The notes: generated by a model from the letters alone, not told the origin. A stretch of DNA of 64,000 bases from Bacteroides acidifaciens (GCF_903181435.1 NZ_CAEUHO010000004.1:868001-932000); one strand, 5' to 3'; positions 41,322 through 50,272 are shown, counted from the first letter of the stretch. Translations and numbers: made by a program.

Positions 41322-42455
41322 ATGAAGAATTTATACGTAACTCTTTTCTCCGCTTTCTTTTTAGGAAGCATGGTCTGTGCTGGTTGTACGGATAAGAAAA
41401 CCGATTCTTCGGAAGAGGTGATAGAGATTATCCATAAGGTGAATGGGTATTGGCAGGCGAACCACCCGGAACATGGCCGTTCCTTTTGGGATAACGCAGC
41501 TTATCATACCGGAAATATGGAAGCCTATTTCCTGACAAAGAAGCCGGAATATTTAGAGTTTTCGAAAGGTTGGGCTGAACATAACGAATGGAAAGGTGTT
41601 AAATCGGATGATAAAACTTGTTGGAAGTATAGTTATGGAGAAAGTGATGACTATGTGCTTTTCGGGGATTATCAGATTTGTTTCCAGACCTATGCTGATT
41701 TATACAATCTGGAACCGGATACACAGAAGATAGCCCGTGCCCGCGAAGTGATGGAATATCAGATGAGTACTCCTAACCATGATTATTGGTGGTGGGCGGA
41801 TGGTCTGTATATGGTAATGCCTGTTATGACAAAGATGTACAACATCACGAAGAATCCGCTTTACCTGGAGAAACTGCACGAATATCTTGCTTATGCCGAC
41901 AGTATCATGTATGATGAAGAAGCTGGACTTTACTATCGAGACGGTAAATACGTATATCCCAAGCATAAAAGTATGAACGGTAAAAAAGATTTTTGGGCAC
42001 GTGGAGACGGCTGGGTATTGGCAGGGTTGGCAAAAGTGCTGAAAGACTTGCCCGAAACAGATAAATACCGTCAGGAATATATAGACCGTTTCTGTACCTT
42101 GGCTAAATCCGTAGCTGCCTGCCAGCAATCGGAAGGCTACTGGACACGTAGTATGCTTGACCCGGAACATGCGCCGGGGCCGGAAACCAGTGGAACGGCT
42201 TTCTTTACTTACGGTTTACAATGGGGCATAAATAACGGCTTCCTTGATTCCGATGAATATCAGCCGGTAGTTGAAAAAGCATGGAAATACCTGTCGACAG
42301 TTGCTTTGCAACCCGATGGAAAGGTTGGCTATGTGCAGCCGATTGGTGAGAAAGCGATACCGGGGCAGGTAGTAGACGCAAATTCTACTTCAAACTTTGG
42401 AGTCGGGGCCTTCCTGTTGGCAGCTTGCGAGAGGGTACATTATTTGGATAAATAA
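41322..42455 (+). CDS. GH105 unsaturated glucuronyl/rhamnogalacturonyl hydrolase, lipoprotein
   Basis: The 377-residue protein has a lipobox (MVCAGC, Cys22) and the alpha/alpha-barrel landmarks of GH105: WKYSYGESDDYVLFGDYQIC, HDYWWWADGLYMVMPVMTKM with the catalytic Asp, then KKDFWARGDGWVLAGLAKVL and ETSGTAFFTYGLQWGINNG. These enzymes remove the 4,5-unsaturated uronic acid left by polysaccharide lyases, by hydration of the double bond. It is the last gene of the GH cluster and ends 8 bp from the convergent acetyltransferase gene. Because the mobile element separates it from its original operon promoter, its expression may be reduced. Confidence 0.94.
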   Translation: MKNLYVTLFSAFFLGSMVCAGCTDKKTDSSEEVIEIIHKVNGYWQANHPEHGRSFWDNAAYHTGNMEAYFLTKKPEYLEFSKGWAEHNEWKGVKSDDKTCWKYSYGESDDYVLFGDYQICFQTYADLYNLEPDTQKIARAREVMEYQMSTPNHDYWWWADGLYMVMPVMTKMYNITKNPLYLEKLHEYLAYADSIMYDEEAGLYYRDGKYVYPKHKSMNGKKDFWARGDGWVLAGLAKVLKDLPETDKYRQEYIDRFCTLAKSVAACQQSEGYWTRSMLDPEHAPGPETSGTAFFTYGLQWGINNGFLDSDEYQPVVEKAWKYLSTVALQPDGKVGYVQPIGEKAIPGQVVDANSTSNFGVGAFLLAACERVHYLDK

Positions 42456-42463
42456 TCCGTGCC

Positions 42464-43504
42464 TTAATTCAGCATCAAACTCATAGATGGATTTAGCTTC
42501 TTGAGTATTCTCTCTGTTAATTCGCTTATATTCATTTGTATATGTGCACCGGGCAATCGCTCGGTGCTATATCTGCATTTCCCGTCGGATAGATAATAAT
42601 AACCATTATTCACTGATAACTGCTTGTCTGATACTTCCAGTTGCATTTCATCTTCAGGAAAGGCGGACGCATAAATCTGCAATACTTCTTTAGCATTGAT
42701 AATACGTGCCATTCCTAGTGAATGTTGAGGCAATTCTTTATCGGGTGGCAGTAATTGGATTATATGGTTACATCCGGTATCTTGTTTAATGGCAAATAAT
42801 AAACTGTACTCCGTATCTTTATCTTCTGCCAGAAGTTCATTAATAATGATACAGTTTTCTCCTTTATATATAATGGCTACTCCCCGTATTTCATTAGCTT
42901 GTCTTGCAACGAATAAATTTCCTCTACTTATAGGTAAGTCTGCCATAATAACCTGGAAATCCTCTGCGGAATGTTGAATGCAACAAGGACGTTCGGACAA
43001 CTTCTTATTCAAATATGAATAGACTTCATCTTGAGGTTCGGAAACGACATTGACAGTAATCTCTTTGGAAGGGATAAACTCTGGTAAAGTCATCTCCTTG
43101 ACCGAATATTGAAAGACAGAAGCATATCCCATATGTTTGTAATAATCGAACAGCCAGGGCTCTGCCGGTATCAGTGTGCTGAACTGTACCCCATTCCGCA
43201 GCATCCGGGCAAAAGACTGGGATAAGAGTTCGCGCATCACTCCCTTACTTCGAAAATCAGGATGTGTGCAGGCTCCTGAAATATACGAAGTCTGCACCGT
43301 TTCTCCGCAGAAAGTCATCGGATAAGGAAGCATCTGAAGCGCAGAGATTACCTCGTCACCACTTTGGATGGCAACGTTCACTTCGTTCTTATAGCGTAGC
43401 TTGAAGTACATTTCAACAAACTCTTCGCTATCCTCGAAGCATAATTTCCATAATGCTTTTACTTGTTCCTTTACTATCATATTCGCTCGCCGGGAATTTA
43501 CCAT
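42464..43504 (-). CDS. GNAT family N-acetyltransferase (Eis-like two-domain)
   Basis: The 346-residue cytoplasmic protein has an N-terminal GNAT fold with the acetyl-CoA loop in SGACTHPDFRSKGVMRELLS and LIPAEPWLFDYYKHMGYASV near the end of the first domain, then a second GNAT-like domain and a sterol-carrier-like C-terminus, as in Eis-type acetyltransferases. The substrate is unknown. The start could be 43504 (overlapping the upstream DUF2156 stop by 7 bp) or 43480 (MIVKEQVKALW). Coupling to the DUF2156 gene suggests an operon. Confidence 0.85.
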   Translation of the reverse strand: MVNSRRANMIVKEQVKALWKLCFEDSEEFVEMYFKLRYKNEVNVAIQSGDEVISALQMLPYPMTFCGETVQTSYISGACTHPDFRSKGVMRELLSQSFARMLRNGVQFSTLIPAEPWLFDYYKHMGYASVFQYSVKEMTLPEFIPSKEITVNVVSEPQDEVYSYLNKKLSERPCCIQHSAEDFQVIMADLPISRGNLFVARQANEIRGVAIIYKGENCIIINELLAEDKDTEYSLLFAIKQDTGCNHIIQLLPPDKELPQHSLGMARIINAKEVLQIYASAFPEDEMQLEVSDKQLSVNNGYYYLSDGKCRYSTERLPGAHIQMNISELTERILKKLNPSMSLMLN

Positions 43505-44415
43505 TTAACCATATCCAACGGATGAATTTTGAGACAAGCCATATACTTTTCAAGAATCGTCACCGGCTGATAAGACAGTTTGGCTTTCCGTAACCCCTCG
43601 ATTCCTAAATCCTCTTCCCGGTTGATATAAATATACTGTTCGGGAATCCGGTTTGCAAACTCATAGTTAATCATGGCATAAGCACCCTCGATGGAAGTGT
43701 CTGCCTTTTCTACATGCACGCCGAATGTCTCGTGATTGATAGGCATGCCAAAAGTGAATGCGACGATTTTTCCGTTCACATGGAGAATGCCACCGGTCAA
43801 TCCGAGGGCTTCAAAGTTATGAAGGGCATAAATCAAGGCACGGCGTTCATTACCCGTTCCTTCTTGTTGGTCACAATTATTCACTTTGCACCATTCCGCT
43901 TCCAAATCCATACATTCCTGGATACGGTCGGGAGTAATCGGGGTATATTCATAATCCGGATATGTATTGCGGAATCGGTTGATATGATTTCTTTTTGCCT
44001 GGAATTTCTTTCCTTTTAAAGTCGAAAGGTCGCTTCTCAGATAAATGTAATCAGCATAATCACGGTCTTCCGTGAAAGTAAATTGTCCGGGAAGGATAGC
44101 TTCGAGTTCGGCACGCATACAGCTGCATACTCCCAGCATGCAAAAGGGCTGGTTTTCTTGTCCGGCATCTTCTATCAACTCTTTCAATACAGCTTTTAAG
44201 TCACCGGCGCCTACAGGCATCATATATGCTAGTTGTTCTCCTGCCCAGAATTTAAATACTAAAAAGTTGTCGATAACAGCGAACTTGGTATCATACAGGA
44301 ATCTCCAGCTACAAAGATTGGAGAATGACAGGTCACAGTTACGCCGCTCACTTTTCATTGTAAATGAGGTAATCGTGTCTTTATCTGCTAATGTGACATC
44401 TTTAAATGAAATCAT
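43498..44415 (-). CDS. DUF2156 protein (phosphatidylglycerol lysyltransferase-type GNAT fold)
   Basis: A 305-residue protein from the ATG at 44415 (MISFKDVTLADKDTITSF). Conserved elements of DUF2156 include CDLSFSNLCSWRFLYDTKFA, DYADYIYLRSDLSTLKGKKF, then QAKRNHINRFRNTYPDYEY, and the C-terminal NRIPEQYIYINREEDLGIEG with KLSYQPV. This family is related to the soluble domain of MprF, which transfers amino acids to lipids, but small cytoplasmic members lack a proven role. An upstream ATG at 44463 adds 16 residues with no support. Confidence 0.85.
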   Translation of the reverse strand: MISFKDVTLADKDTITSFTMKSERRNCDLSFSNLCSWRFLYDTKFAVIDNFLVFKFWAGEQLAYMMPVGAGDLKAVLKELIEDAGQENQPFCMLGVCSCMRAELEAILPGQFTFTEDRDYADYIYLRSDLSTLKGKKFQAKRNHINRFRNTYPDYEYTPITPDRIQECMDLEAEWCKVNNCDQQEGTGNERRALIYALHNFEALGLTGGILHVNGKIVAFTFGMPINHETFGVHVEKADTSIEGAYAMINYEFANRIPEQYIYINREEDLGIEGLRKAKLSYQPVTILEKYMACLKIHPLDMVKW

Positions 44416-44471
44416 AAAATTGCGTTTTGCGTTTAACTCTTTATATAACGGAAAATCAAGCAATTTTGTTT

Positions 44472-45167
44472 TTACAGAATGCCTAACAATCGAAGAATGG
44501 TAGGTGTCAGCAGTGCAGTGAATATTCCGTTCAGTGTCAATCCCAGGCTGGCGTATGCTCCGTATTTGCTACTGACATCCATTGCCGTCGAGGTGCCGAC
44601 TGCATGGGCGGCTGTTCCCATGGAAAGCCCTTGGGCAATCGGACTTCCTACGCGCATAATCTGCATCGTCTTAAACCCGCAGATAGCTCCCAATAACCCG
44701 ACTGCTACTACAACTGCCGCCGTCAGTGACGGAATGCCGCCGATAGCTTTCGTCACTTCCATCGCAATCGGGGTAGTCACCGATTTGGGAGCCAGAGACA
44801 ATATTACTTCTTGGGAAGCTCCCATGAATTTCGCAATCAGCACCACCGAAATAACTCCGACGATGCATCCTGCCAACTGAGACAGGAGAATCGGCAATAA
44901 CTGTTTCTTAATCATTTCCAACTGAAGATATAAAGGTACGCCCAAGGCAACCACGGCCGGACGTAGCCAGAATTCGATAAGATGTCCCCCTTTATTATAA
45001 GTCTCATAAGAGATACCGGTCATTTTAAGGAAGATAATAAGAACGGCGATAGTCAGTAATATCGGATTTAGCAATACTAACCCTGTTTTCTTCTGAAGCA
45101 ACTTGGCAAAGAAGAAAATCCCGAAGGTGATGGCCAGCAGGAAGAAGTTATTTTCTAGGAAACTCAT
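44472..45167 (-). CDS. lrgB: LrgB/CidB family membrane protein
   Basis: The 231-residue protein has 7 or so hydrophobic helices and the family core SLAPKSVTTPIAMEVTKAIG near residue 125, followed by GTAAHAVGTSTAMDVSSKYG. LrgB works with LrgA in a holin/antiholin-like system that influences murein hydrolase activity, and plant and bacterial relatives move glycolate or pyruvate. It overlaps lrgA by 4 bp and is transcribed after it. Confidence 0.93.
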   Translation of the reverse strand: MSFLENNFFLLAITFGIFFFAKLLQKKTGLVLLNPILLTIAVLIIFLKMTGISYETYNKGGHLIEFWLRPAVVALGVPLYLQLEMIKKQLLPILLSQLAGCIVGVISVVLIAKFMGASQEVILSLAPKSVTTPIAMEVTKAIGGIPSLTAAVVVAVGLLGAICGFKTMQIMRVGSPIAQGLSMGTAAHAVGTSTAMDVSSKYGAYASLGLTLNGIFTALLTPTILRLLGIL

Positions 45168-45607
45168 TTGTCTTTATCAGTTAAGTTGTTTTTTTCTTTA
45201 CGGTGAAGTCTTTCCGGCAGATGGAAATCTGTCAGGTGCAGTTTGCGTGCCAGCTTGATTTGACGCGCCAGTCTGAACTTGCGGACAATCTGGTGAACCC
45301 ATCCCGTGACAACGAGCACAAGGGCAGTACTTACAATGGTAGCTGTCACTATCGGCCAGAATTCTGCTGCAATAACATCGAAGTATAACATAAGCGCCAC
45401 TCCAGGCGGGACAAAAAAGAAACCTAAGTTAGCTACCAGAAAGTCGGACAATCCCTGTACCCAATGCAGTTTAATCCAACCTAATTTCAGAAAGAGGGTG
45501 AGCAGCAGCATACCGATGATGCTGGAGGGGAGCTTGATACCCGTAAGATAAACTATCAATTCACCCAAAGCCAAACAGCCAAATAAAATGGCGCACTGAC
45601 GAATCAT
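45164..45607 (-). CDS. lrgA: LrgA/CidA family holin-like protein
   Basis: A 147-residue protein with four transmembrane segments. Family motifs include GELIVYLTGIKLPSSIIGML and SDFLVANLGFFFVPPGVALM, followed by a basic C-terminal tail of about 35 residues (RLARQIKLARKLHLTDFHLP). First gene of the lrgAB operon, with a -7 box 37 bp upstream at 45644-45651. Confidence 0.92.
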   Translation of the reverse strand: MIRQCAILFGCLALGELIVYLTGIKLPSSIIGMLLLTLFLKLGWIKLHWVQGLSDFLVANLGFFFVPPGVALMLYFDVIAAEFWPIVTATIVSTALVLVVTGWVHQIVRKFRLARQIKLARKLHLTDFHLPERLHRKEKNNLTDKDK

Positions 45608-45643
45608 ATACTAATTACCTATTGATTTTGTTTGAAAACGCTG

Positions 45644-45651
45644 CAAAGGTA
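45644..45651 (-). promoter_or_regulatory. Promoter -7 box of lrgAB
   Basis: TACCTTTG on the minus strand, matching TAnnTTTG, in the 198-bp divergent gap with pta. Confidence 0.65.
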
Positions 45652-45744
45652 TGAAAAATAGGAGTACAGTGTTAAATATTATAATATTTTAGACTTGGGA
45701 GTAAAAAACGGACGAAATTGTAATGTGGATATTGCAAAATTGAG

Positions 45745-45752
45745 TACTTTTG
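45745..45752 (+). promoter_or_regulatory. Promoter -7 box of pta-ackA
   Basis: TACTTTTG on the plus strand, 53 bp before the pta ATG. Confidence 0.65.
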
Positions 45753-45805
45753 CACCGCAATTAACAAATCGTAAGTAGGTTTTATAATATTATTCAATAT
45801 ATCTT

Positions 45806-46825
45806 ATGCTCAATTTAATCAACCAAATCGTTGAACGCGCGAAAGCAAACCGCCAACGTATTGTTCTTCCCGAAGGAACTGAAGAACGCACATTAAAAGC
45901 TGCCAATCAGATTTTGACAGACGAAGTTGCCGACCTTATTTTGTTAGGAAATCCGGCCGAAATTAATGAACTTGCTACAAAATGGGGATTGGGAAACATC
46001 GGTAAAGCTACTATCATTGACCCTGAAACTTCTCCGAAGCACGAAGAGTATGCACAGTTGCTATGTGAACTTCGCAAGAAGAAAGGAATGACTATCGAAG
46101 AAGCCCGCAAACTTACTAATGATCCTTTATTCTTTGGTTGTTTAATGATGAAGAGTGGTGACGCAGACGGTCAGTTGGCGGGTGCCCGTAACACTACCGG
46201 CAATGTATTGCGTCCTGCTTTGCAGATTATCAAGACGGCTCCGGGCATCACTTGTGTTTCGGGTGCTATGTTGTTGCTGACCCATGCTCCCGAATACGGA
46301 AAGAATGGAATTTTGGTAATGGGAGACGTAGCAGTAACACCAGTTCCTGATGCTAACCAATTGGCTCAGATTGCTGTTTGTACGGCTCAGACTGCAAAGG
46401 CTGTGGCCGGAATCGAGAATCCGAAAGTAGCTATGTTGAGTTTCTCAACGAAAGGTTCTGCCAAGCACGAAGTAGTAGACAAAGTGGTAGAAGCAACTAA
46501 GATTGCCAAGGAAATGGCTCCGACTCTTGATTTGGACGGTGAAATGCAGGCAGATGCCGCCCTTGTTCCTGAAGTGGGTGCAAGTAAAGCTCCGAATTCT
46601 CCTGTAGCCGGACAGGCAAACGTACTGATTGTTCCGAGTCTGGAGGTTGGTAACATCTCTTATAAATTAGTTCAACGCTTGGGACACGCTGACGCTATCG
46701 GTCCGATTCTTCAAGGTATCGCTTGTCCGGTAAATGACTTGTCTCGCGGTTGCTCTATCGAAGATGTATATCGCATGATTGCTATCACAGCCAATCAGGC
46801 TATTGCTGCAAAAGCAAACAAATAA
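45806..46825 (+). CDS. pta: Phosphate acetyltransferase
   Basis: The 339-residue enzyme converts acetyl-CoA and phosphate to acetyl phosphate. It is the short (class I) form without the regulatory N-terminal domain found in enteric bacteria. Conserved blocks include RIVLPEGTEERTLKAANQIL, FFGCLMMKSGDADGQLAGAR, VMGDVAVTPVPDANQLAQIA, MLSFSTKGSAKHE, and DGEMQADAALVPEVGASKAP, ending with RGCSIEDVYRMIAITANQA. It forms an operon with ackA 41 bp downstream, giving acetate and ATP from acetyl-CoA, a main fermentation route of Bacteroides. Confidence 0.98.
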   Translation: MLNLINQIVERAKANRQRIVLPEGTEERTLKAANQILTDEVADLILLGNPAEINELATKWGLGNIGKATIIDPETSPKHEEYAQLLCELRKKKGMTIEEARKLTNDPLFFGCLMMKSGDADGQLAGARNTTGNVLRPALQIIKTAPGITCVSGAMLLLTHAPEYGKNGILVMGDVAVTPVPDANQLAQIAVCTAQTAKAVAGIENPKVAMLSFSTKGSAKHEVVDKVVEATKIAKEMAPTLDLDGEMQADAALVPEVGASKAPNSPVAGQANVLIVPSLEVGNISYKLVQRLGHADAIGPILQGIACPVNDLSRGCSIEDVYRMIAITANQAIAAKANK

Positions 46826-46866
46826 GTATCAGCTATAAAAGTTTCAAGTATTAAATCGAAAACGAT

Positions 46867-48066
46867 ATGAAAATTCTTGTATTGAACTGCGGAAGTTCAT
46901 CTATTAAATATAAATTGTTCGATATGACCACTAAAGAGGTTATTGCTCAAGGTGGTATCGAAAAAATCGGTCTGAAGGGTTCATTCCTGAAACTGACTTT
47001 GCCGAATGGCGAGAAGAAAATTCTGGAAAAAGACATTCCTGAACATACGGTAGGTGTGGAATTTATCCTGAATACATTGATTAGCCCTGAATATGGCGCT
47101 ATCAAGTCTTTGGACGAAATCAATGCGGTAGGTCATCGTATGGTACATGGCGGTGAACGTTTCAGCGAGTCTGTATTGTTGAGCAAGGAAGTATTGGAAG
47201 CTTTTGCTGCTTGTAATGACCTGGCTCCGCTTCACAACCCTGCCAATCTGAAAGGTGTGAATGCTGTTTCTGCTATTCTTCCTAACATTCCGCAGGTAGG
47301 TGTATTTGATACGGCTTTCCATCAGACAATGCCGGATTACGCCTATATGTACGCTATTCCTTACGAATTGTACGAGAAATATGGTGTACGCCGTTACGGT
47401 TTCCACGGAACTTCTCATCGTTATGTTTCGAAACGTGTATGCGAATTTTTGGGTGTAAATCCTGAAGGAAAGAAAATCATCACTTGCCACATCGGTAATG
47501 GTGGCTCTATCGCTGCTATCAAAGACGGCAAGTGTATGGACACTACTATGGGATTGACTCCGTTGGAAGGTTTGATGATGGGTACTCGTAGCGGTGACAT
47601 TGATGCCGGTGCAGTAACATTCATCATGGAGAAAGAAGGTTTGAATACGACTGGTGTTTCCAACTTGCTGAATAAGAAGAGCGGTGTACTGGGTATTTCC
47701 GGTGTTTCAAGCGACATGCGCGAATTGTTGGCTGCTTGTGCTGCCGGCAATGAGAAAGCTATCTTGGCTGAGAAGATGTACTACTATCGTATCAAGAAAT
47801 ATATCGGTGCTTATGCTGCCGCATTAGGTGGTGTGGATATCATCTTGTTTACAGGTGGTGTTGGTGAGAACCAAATGGAATGTCGTCGTGAAGTTTGTAA
47901 GGATATGGAATACATGGGCATCGAACTTGATAACGACATAAATGCTAAGGTTCGTGGTGAAGAAGCTATCATTTCTACTCCTGCTTCTAAAGTGAAAGTA
48001 GTAGTGATTCCGACAGACGAAGAGTTGTTGATTGCTTCGGATACGATGGACATTTTGAACAAGTAA
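46867..48066 (+). CDS. ackA: Acetate kinase
   Basis: The 399-residue ASKHA-fold kinase makes acetate and ATP from acetyl phosphate. The N-terminal signature LVLNCGSSSIKYKLFD (residues 4-19), VGHRMVHGGERF, the substrate loop FDTAFHQTMPDYAYMYAIPY, HGTSHRYVS, HIGNGGSIAAIKDGKCMDTT and the C-terminal FTGGVGENQMECRREVC are intact. Length is standard. It is the second gene of the pta-ackA operon, followed by a strong terminator. Confidence 0.98.
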   Translation: MKILVLNCGSSSIKYKLFDMTTKEVIAQGGIEKIGLKGSFLKLTLPNGEKKILEKDIPEHTVGVEFILNTLISPEYGAIKSLDEINAVGHRMVHGGERFSESVLLSKEVLEAFAACNDLAPLHNPANLKGVNAVSAILPNIPQVGVFDTAFHQTMPDYAYMYAIPYELYEKYGVRRYGFHGTSHRYVSKRVCEFLGVNPEGKKIITCHIGNGGSIAAIKDGKCMDTTMGLTPLEGLMMGTRSGDIDAGAVTFIMEKEGLNTTGVSNLLNKKSGVLGISGVSSDMRELLAACAAGNEKAILAEKMYYYRIKKYIGAYAAALGGVDIILFTGGVGENQMECRREVCKDMEYMGIELDNDINAKVRGEEAIISTPASKVKVVVIPTDEELLIASDTMDILNK

Positions 48067-48086
48067 TAAATAGGATTTTATATATG

Positions 48087-48119
48087 AAAAGGCGGCTCTT
48101 TAACGGTGTCGCCTTTTTT
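48087..48119 (+). terminator. Terminator of pta-ackA
   Basis: AAAAGGCG (48087-48094) pairs with CGCCTTTT (48110-48117) and a T-run follows, 20 bp after the ackA stop. Confidence 0.88.
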
Positions 48120-48204
48120 GATGTATAGAAATTCATCATTCTTTTATAAGTATCATTTTTTTTCCCTTACTTTGCATATCTAACAGTTACATTCCATTTT
48201 TGAT

Positions 48205-49194
48205 ATGCGTTACTCCGTCATAATCCCCGTTTACAATCGTCCCGACGAAGTGGACGAGTTATTGCAAAGTCTCACTGTGCAGCACTTTAAAGATTTTGAA
48301 GTCGTTGTAGTGGAAGATGGTTCTTCCATTCCCTGTAAAGAAGTAACAGACCGATATACAGACCGGCTGGATATCAAGTACTTTGCTAAACCCAATTCAG
48401 GACCGGGACAGACCCGTAATTATGGAGCCGAACGCAGTGAAGGGGAATATCTTATTATACTCGATTCTGATGTGATTCTGCCCGAAGGATATTTCGATGC
48501 GGTAGAGAAAGAACTACTCTCATCTCCTGCCGATGCTTTCGGTGGTCCCGACCGCGCGCACGATTCTTTTACGGATATTCAGAAAGCGATTAACTATTCC
48601 ATGACCTCTTTCTTCACGACGGGCGGTATCCGTGGCGGGAAAAAGAAAATGGATAAATTCTATCCCCGTAGCTTTAATATGGGAGTGCGTCGCAAAGTGT
48701 ACGAAGCTTTGGGAGGATTTTCCAAGATGCGTTTTGGCGAAGACATTGATTTCAGTATCCGTATTTTCAAAGGCGGGTATACCTGTCGTCTTTTCCCTGA
48801 CGCATGGGTATATCACAAACGGCGGACTGATTTGAAGAAATTCTTCAAACAGGTGCACAACTCCGGCATTGCCCGTATCAATCTCTACAAGAAATACCCA
48901 GATTCGCTGAAACTGGTACATCTGCTTCCGGCAGTCTTTACGTTAGGAGTAGCTGTTTTGTTATTGGGAACACCGTTTTGCATGTTTAGTTTCACCCCCG
49001 TTTTTCTTTATGCATTACTGGTCTGTATAGACTCGACGATTCAAAATAAGAGTTTGAGTATTGGCATCTATTCCATTGCTGCCGCATTTATTCAGCTTAT
49101 CGGCTACGGTACAGGTTTTTGGCGTGCATGGTGGCAACGTTGCGTCAGAGGAAAGGATGAGTTTGAAGCATTTCGAAAGAATTTCTATAAGTAA
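48205..49194 (+). CDS. Family 2 glycosyltransferase with C-terminal membrane segments
   Basis: The 329-residue protein has the GT-A start YSVIIPVYNRPDEVDELLQS, the nucleotide-sugar region ARNYGAERSEGEYLIILDSD with a D-x-D, and FGEDIDFSIRIFKGGYTCRL (the ED motif of the acceptor site). Two hydrophobic segments near residues 235-300 suggest it sits at the inner membrane face. It could act in lipid, capsule or cell-wall glycan assembly. No surrounding polysaccharide cluster narrows it down. A weak -7 box (TTACTTTG, 48165-48172) lies upstream. Confidence 0.9.
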   Translation: MRYSVIIPVYNRPDEVDELLQSLTVQHFKDFEVVVVEDGSSIPCKEVTDRYTDRLDIKYFAKPNSGPGQTRNYGAERSEGEYLIILDSDVILPEGYFDAVEKELLSSPADAFGGPDRAHDSFTDIQKAINYSMTSFFTTGGIRGGKKKMDKFYPRSFNMGVRRKVYEALGGFSKMRFGEDIDFSIRIFKGGYTCRLFPDAWVYHKRRTDLKKFFKQVHNSGIARINLYKKYPDSLKLVHLLPAVFTLGVAVLLLGTPFCMFSFTPVFLYALLVCIDSTIQNKSLSIGIYSIAAAFIQLIGYGTGFWRAWWQRCVRGKDEFEAFRKNFYK

Positions 49195-49298
49195 ACTCAT
49201 ATGCTTATGAATTGTGGCTTTACTGTTATAAACTAAAATAACTATATAGTTATAAATTAAATATTTAGAGTTTCCTGTTGTGCCATTATATGGAAACT

Positions 49299-49386
49299 TC
49301 CGTATCTCTACGAGGGAACAACCGTTTCCCTACAGGGATACGGGCGTTTCTCTACGAGGACACTGTCGTTTCCTTATAGGGAAACG
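49299..49386. repeat. 22-bp-period palindrome array (four CGTTTCCCTA-type units)
   Basis: Central CTA/TTA triplets of four imperfect palindromes fall at 49308, 49330, 49352 and 49374, exactly 22 bp apart; a degenerate fifth unit may be centred at 49286. The clearest unit is CGTTTCCTTATAGGGAAACG (49367-49386). Half-sites are variants of CGTTTCCCTA (CGTATCTCTA, CGTTTCTCTA, CGTATCCCTG). It occupies the gap before radC. The rest of 49195-49467 shows nothing coding. Confidence 0.82.
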
Positions 49387-49467
49387 AACCTGCCATTTCA
49401 TTTTCTTTTCCATACCTTCTATCATTAAATAAAATAATCCTACCTTTACACTTTCAAAACATAGAAA

Positions 49468-50163
49468 ATGGAAAATAAACACAAGTTATCCATCAACCAA
49501 TGGGCACTGGAAGACCGTCCACGGGAGAAAATGATGGAGAAGGGAGCAGCAGCATTAAGCGATGCCGAACTACTCGCTATATTAATAGGCTCCGGAAATA
49601 CGGAAGAAAGTGCTGTTGAACTGATGCGGCGCTTACTTCTGTCTTGTGATAACAATCTCAATTCTTTGGCGAAATGGGCAGTCTGCGACTATTCCCGTTT
49701 TAAAGGAATGGGACCTGCGAAGAGCATTACGGTGATGGCCGCTTTGGAACTGGGAAAGCGGAGAAAGTTGCAAAATACTAAAGAAAGGCTCCGGATTACT
49801 TGCTCAAAAGATATCTACGACATTTTCCAACCTCTTATGTGCGACCTTGAGCAGGAGGAATTCTGGGTTTTATTGCTTAATCAGGCTACGAAACTGATAG
49901 ACAAAGTCCGTATAAGTACCGGCGGAATAGATGGGACATATGCAGATGTACGTACAATTCTTCGGGAAGCACTTTTGCAGCGGGCTACACAGATAGCTGT
50001 AGTTCACAATCATCCCTCGGGGAATATTCGTCCCAGTCAACCGGATAAAACATTGACGGAACATATCCGCAAGGCTGCCGATACGATGAATATTCATCTG
50101 ATAGACCATGTCATTGTTTGTGAAGACGGATTCTTCAGTTTTGCGGACGAGGGGTTACTGTGA
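49468..50163 (+). CDS. radC: RadC/JAB-domain protein
   Basis: The 231-residue protein has an N-terminal helix-hairpin-helix-like region (ALSDAELLAILIGSGNTEES; FKGMGPAKSITVMAALELGK) and a C-terminal JAB1/MPN metalloprotease-like domain with the zinc motif VVHNHPSGNIRPSQPD (H-x-H-x7-S-x2-D). Despite its name RadC is not needed for radiation repair, and its role is unresolved. The gene has a near-consensus -7 box (TACCTTTA, 49441-49448), 58 bp after the palindrome array. Confidence 0.95.
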   Translation: MENKHKLSINQWALEDRPREKMMEKGAAALSDAELLAILIGSGNTEESAVELMRRLLLSCDNNLNSLAKWAVCDYSRFKGMGPAKSITVMAALELGKRRKLQNTKERLRITCSKDIYDIFQPLMCDLEQEEFWVLLLNQATKLIDKVRISTGGIDGTYADVRTILREALLQRATQIAVVHNHPSGNIRPSQPDKTLTEHIRKAADTMNIHLIDHVIVCEDGFFSFADEGLL

Positions 50164-50241
50164 TCTTCAGTGAATGTGAAAAGAGGAATTGATCGGGATA
50201 CGCATTCTGTGCCTATTTTTTTGTCTTTCGTATTTTATCTC

Positions 50242-50249
50242 TATCTTTG
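50242..50249 (+). promoter_or_regulatory. Promoter -7 box of the DUF59 gene
   Basis: TATCTTTG with a T-rich TTTG -33 element ending at 50223, 18 bp upstream, 24 bp before the ATG. Confidence 0.7.
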
Positions 50250-50272
50250 CGATACATAACAAATAAGAACGT

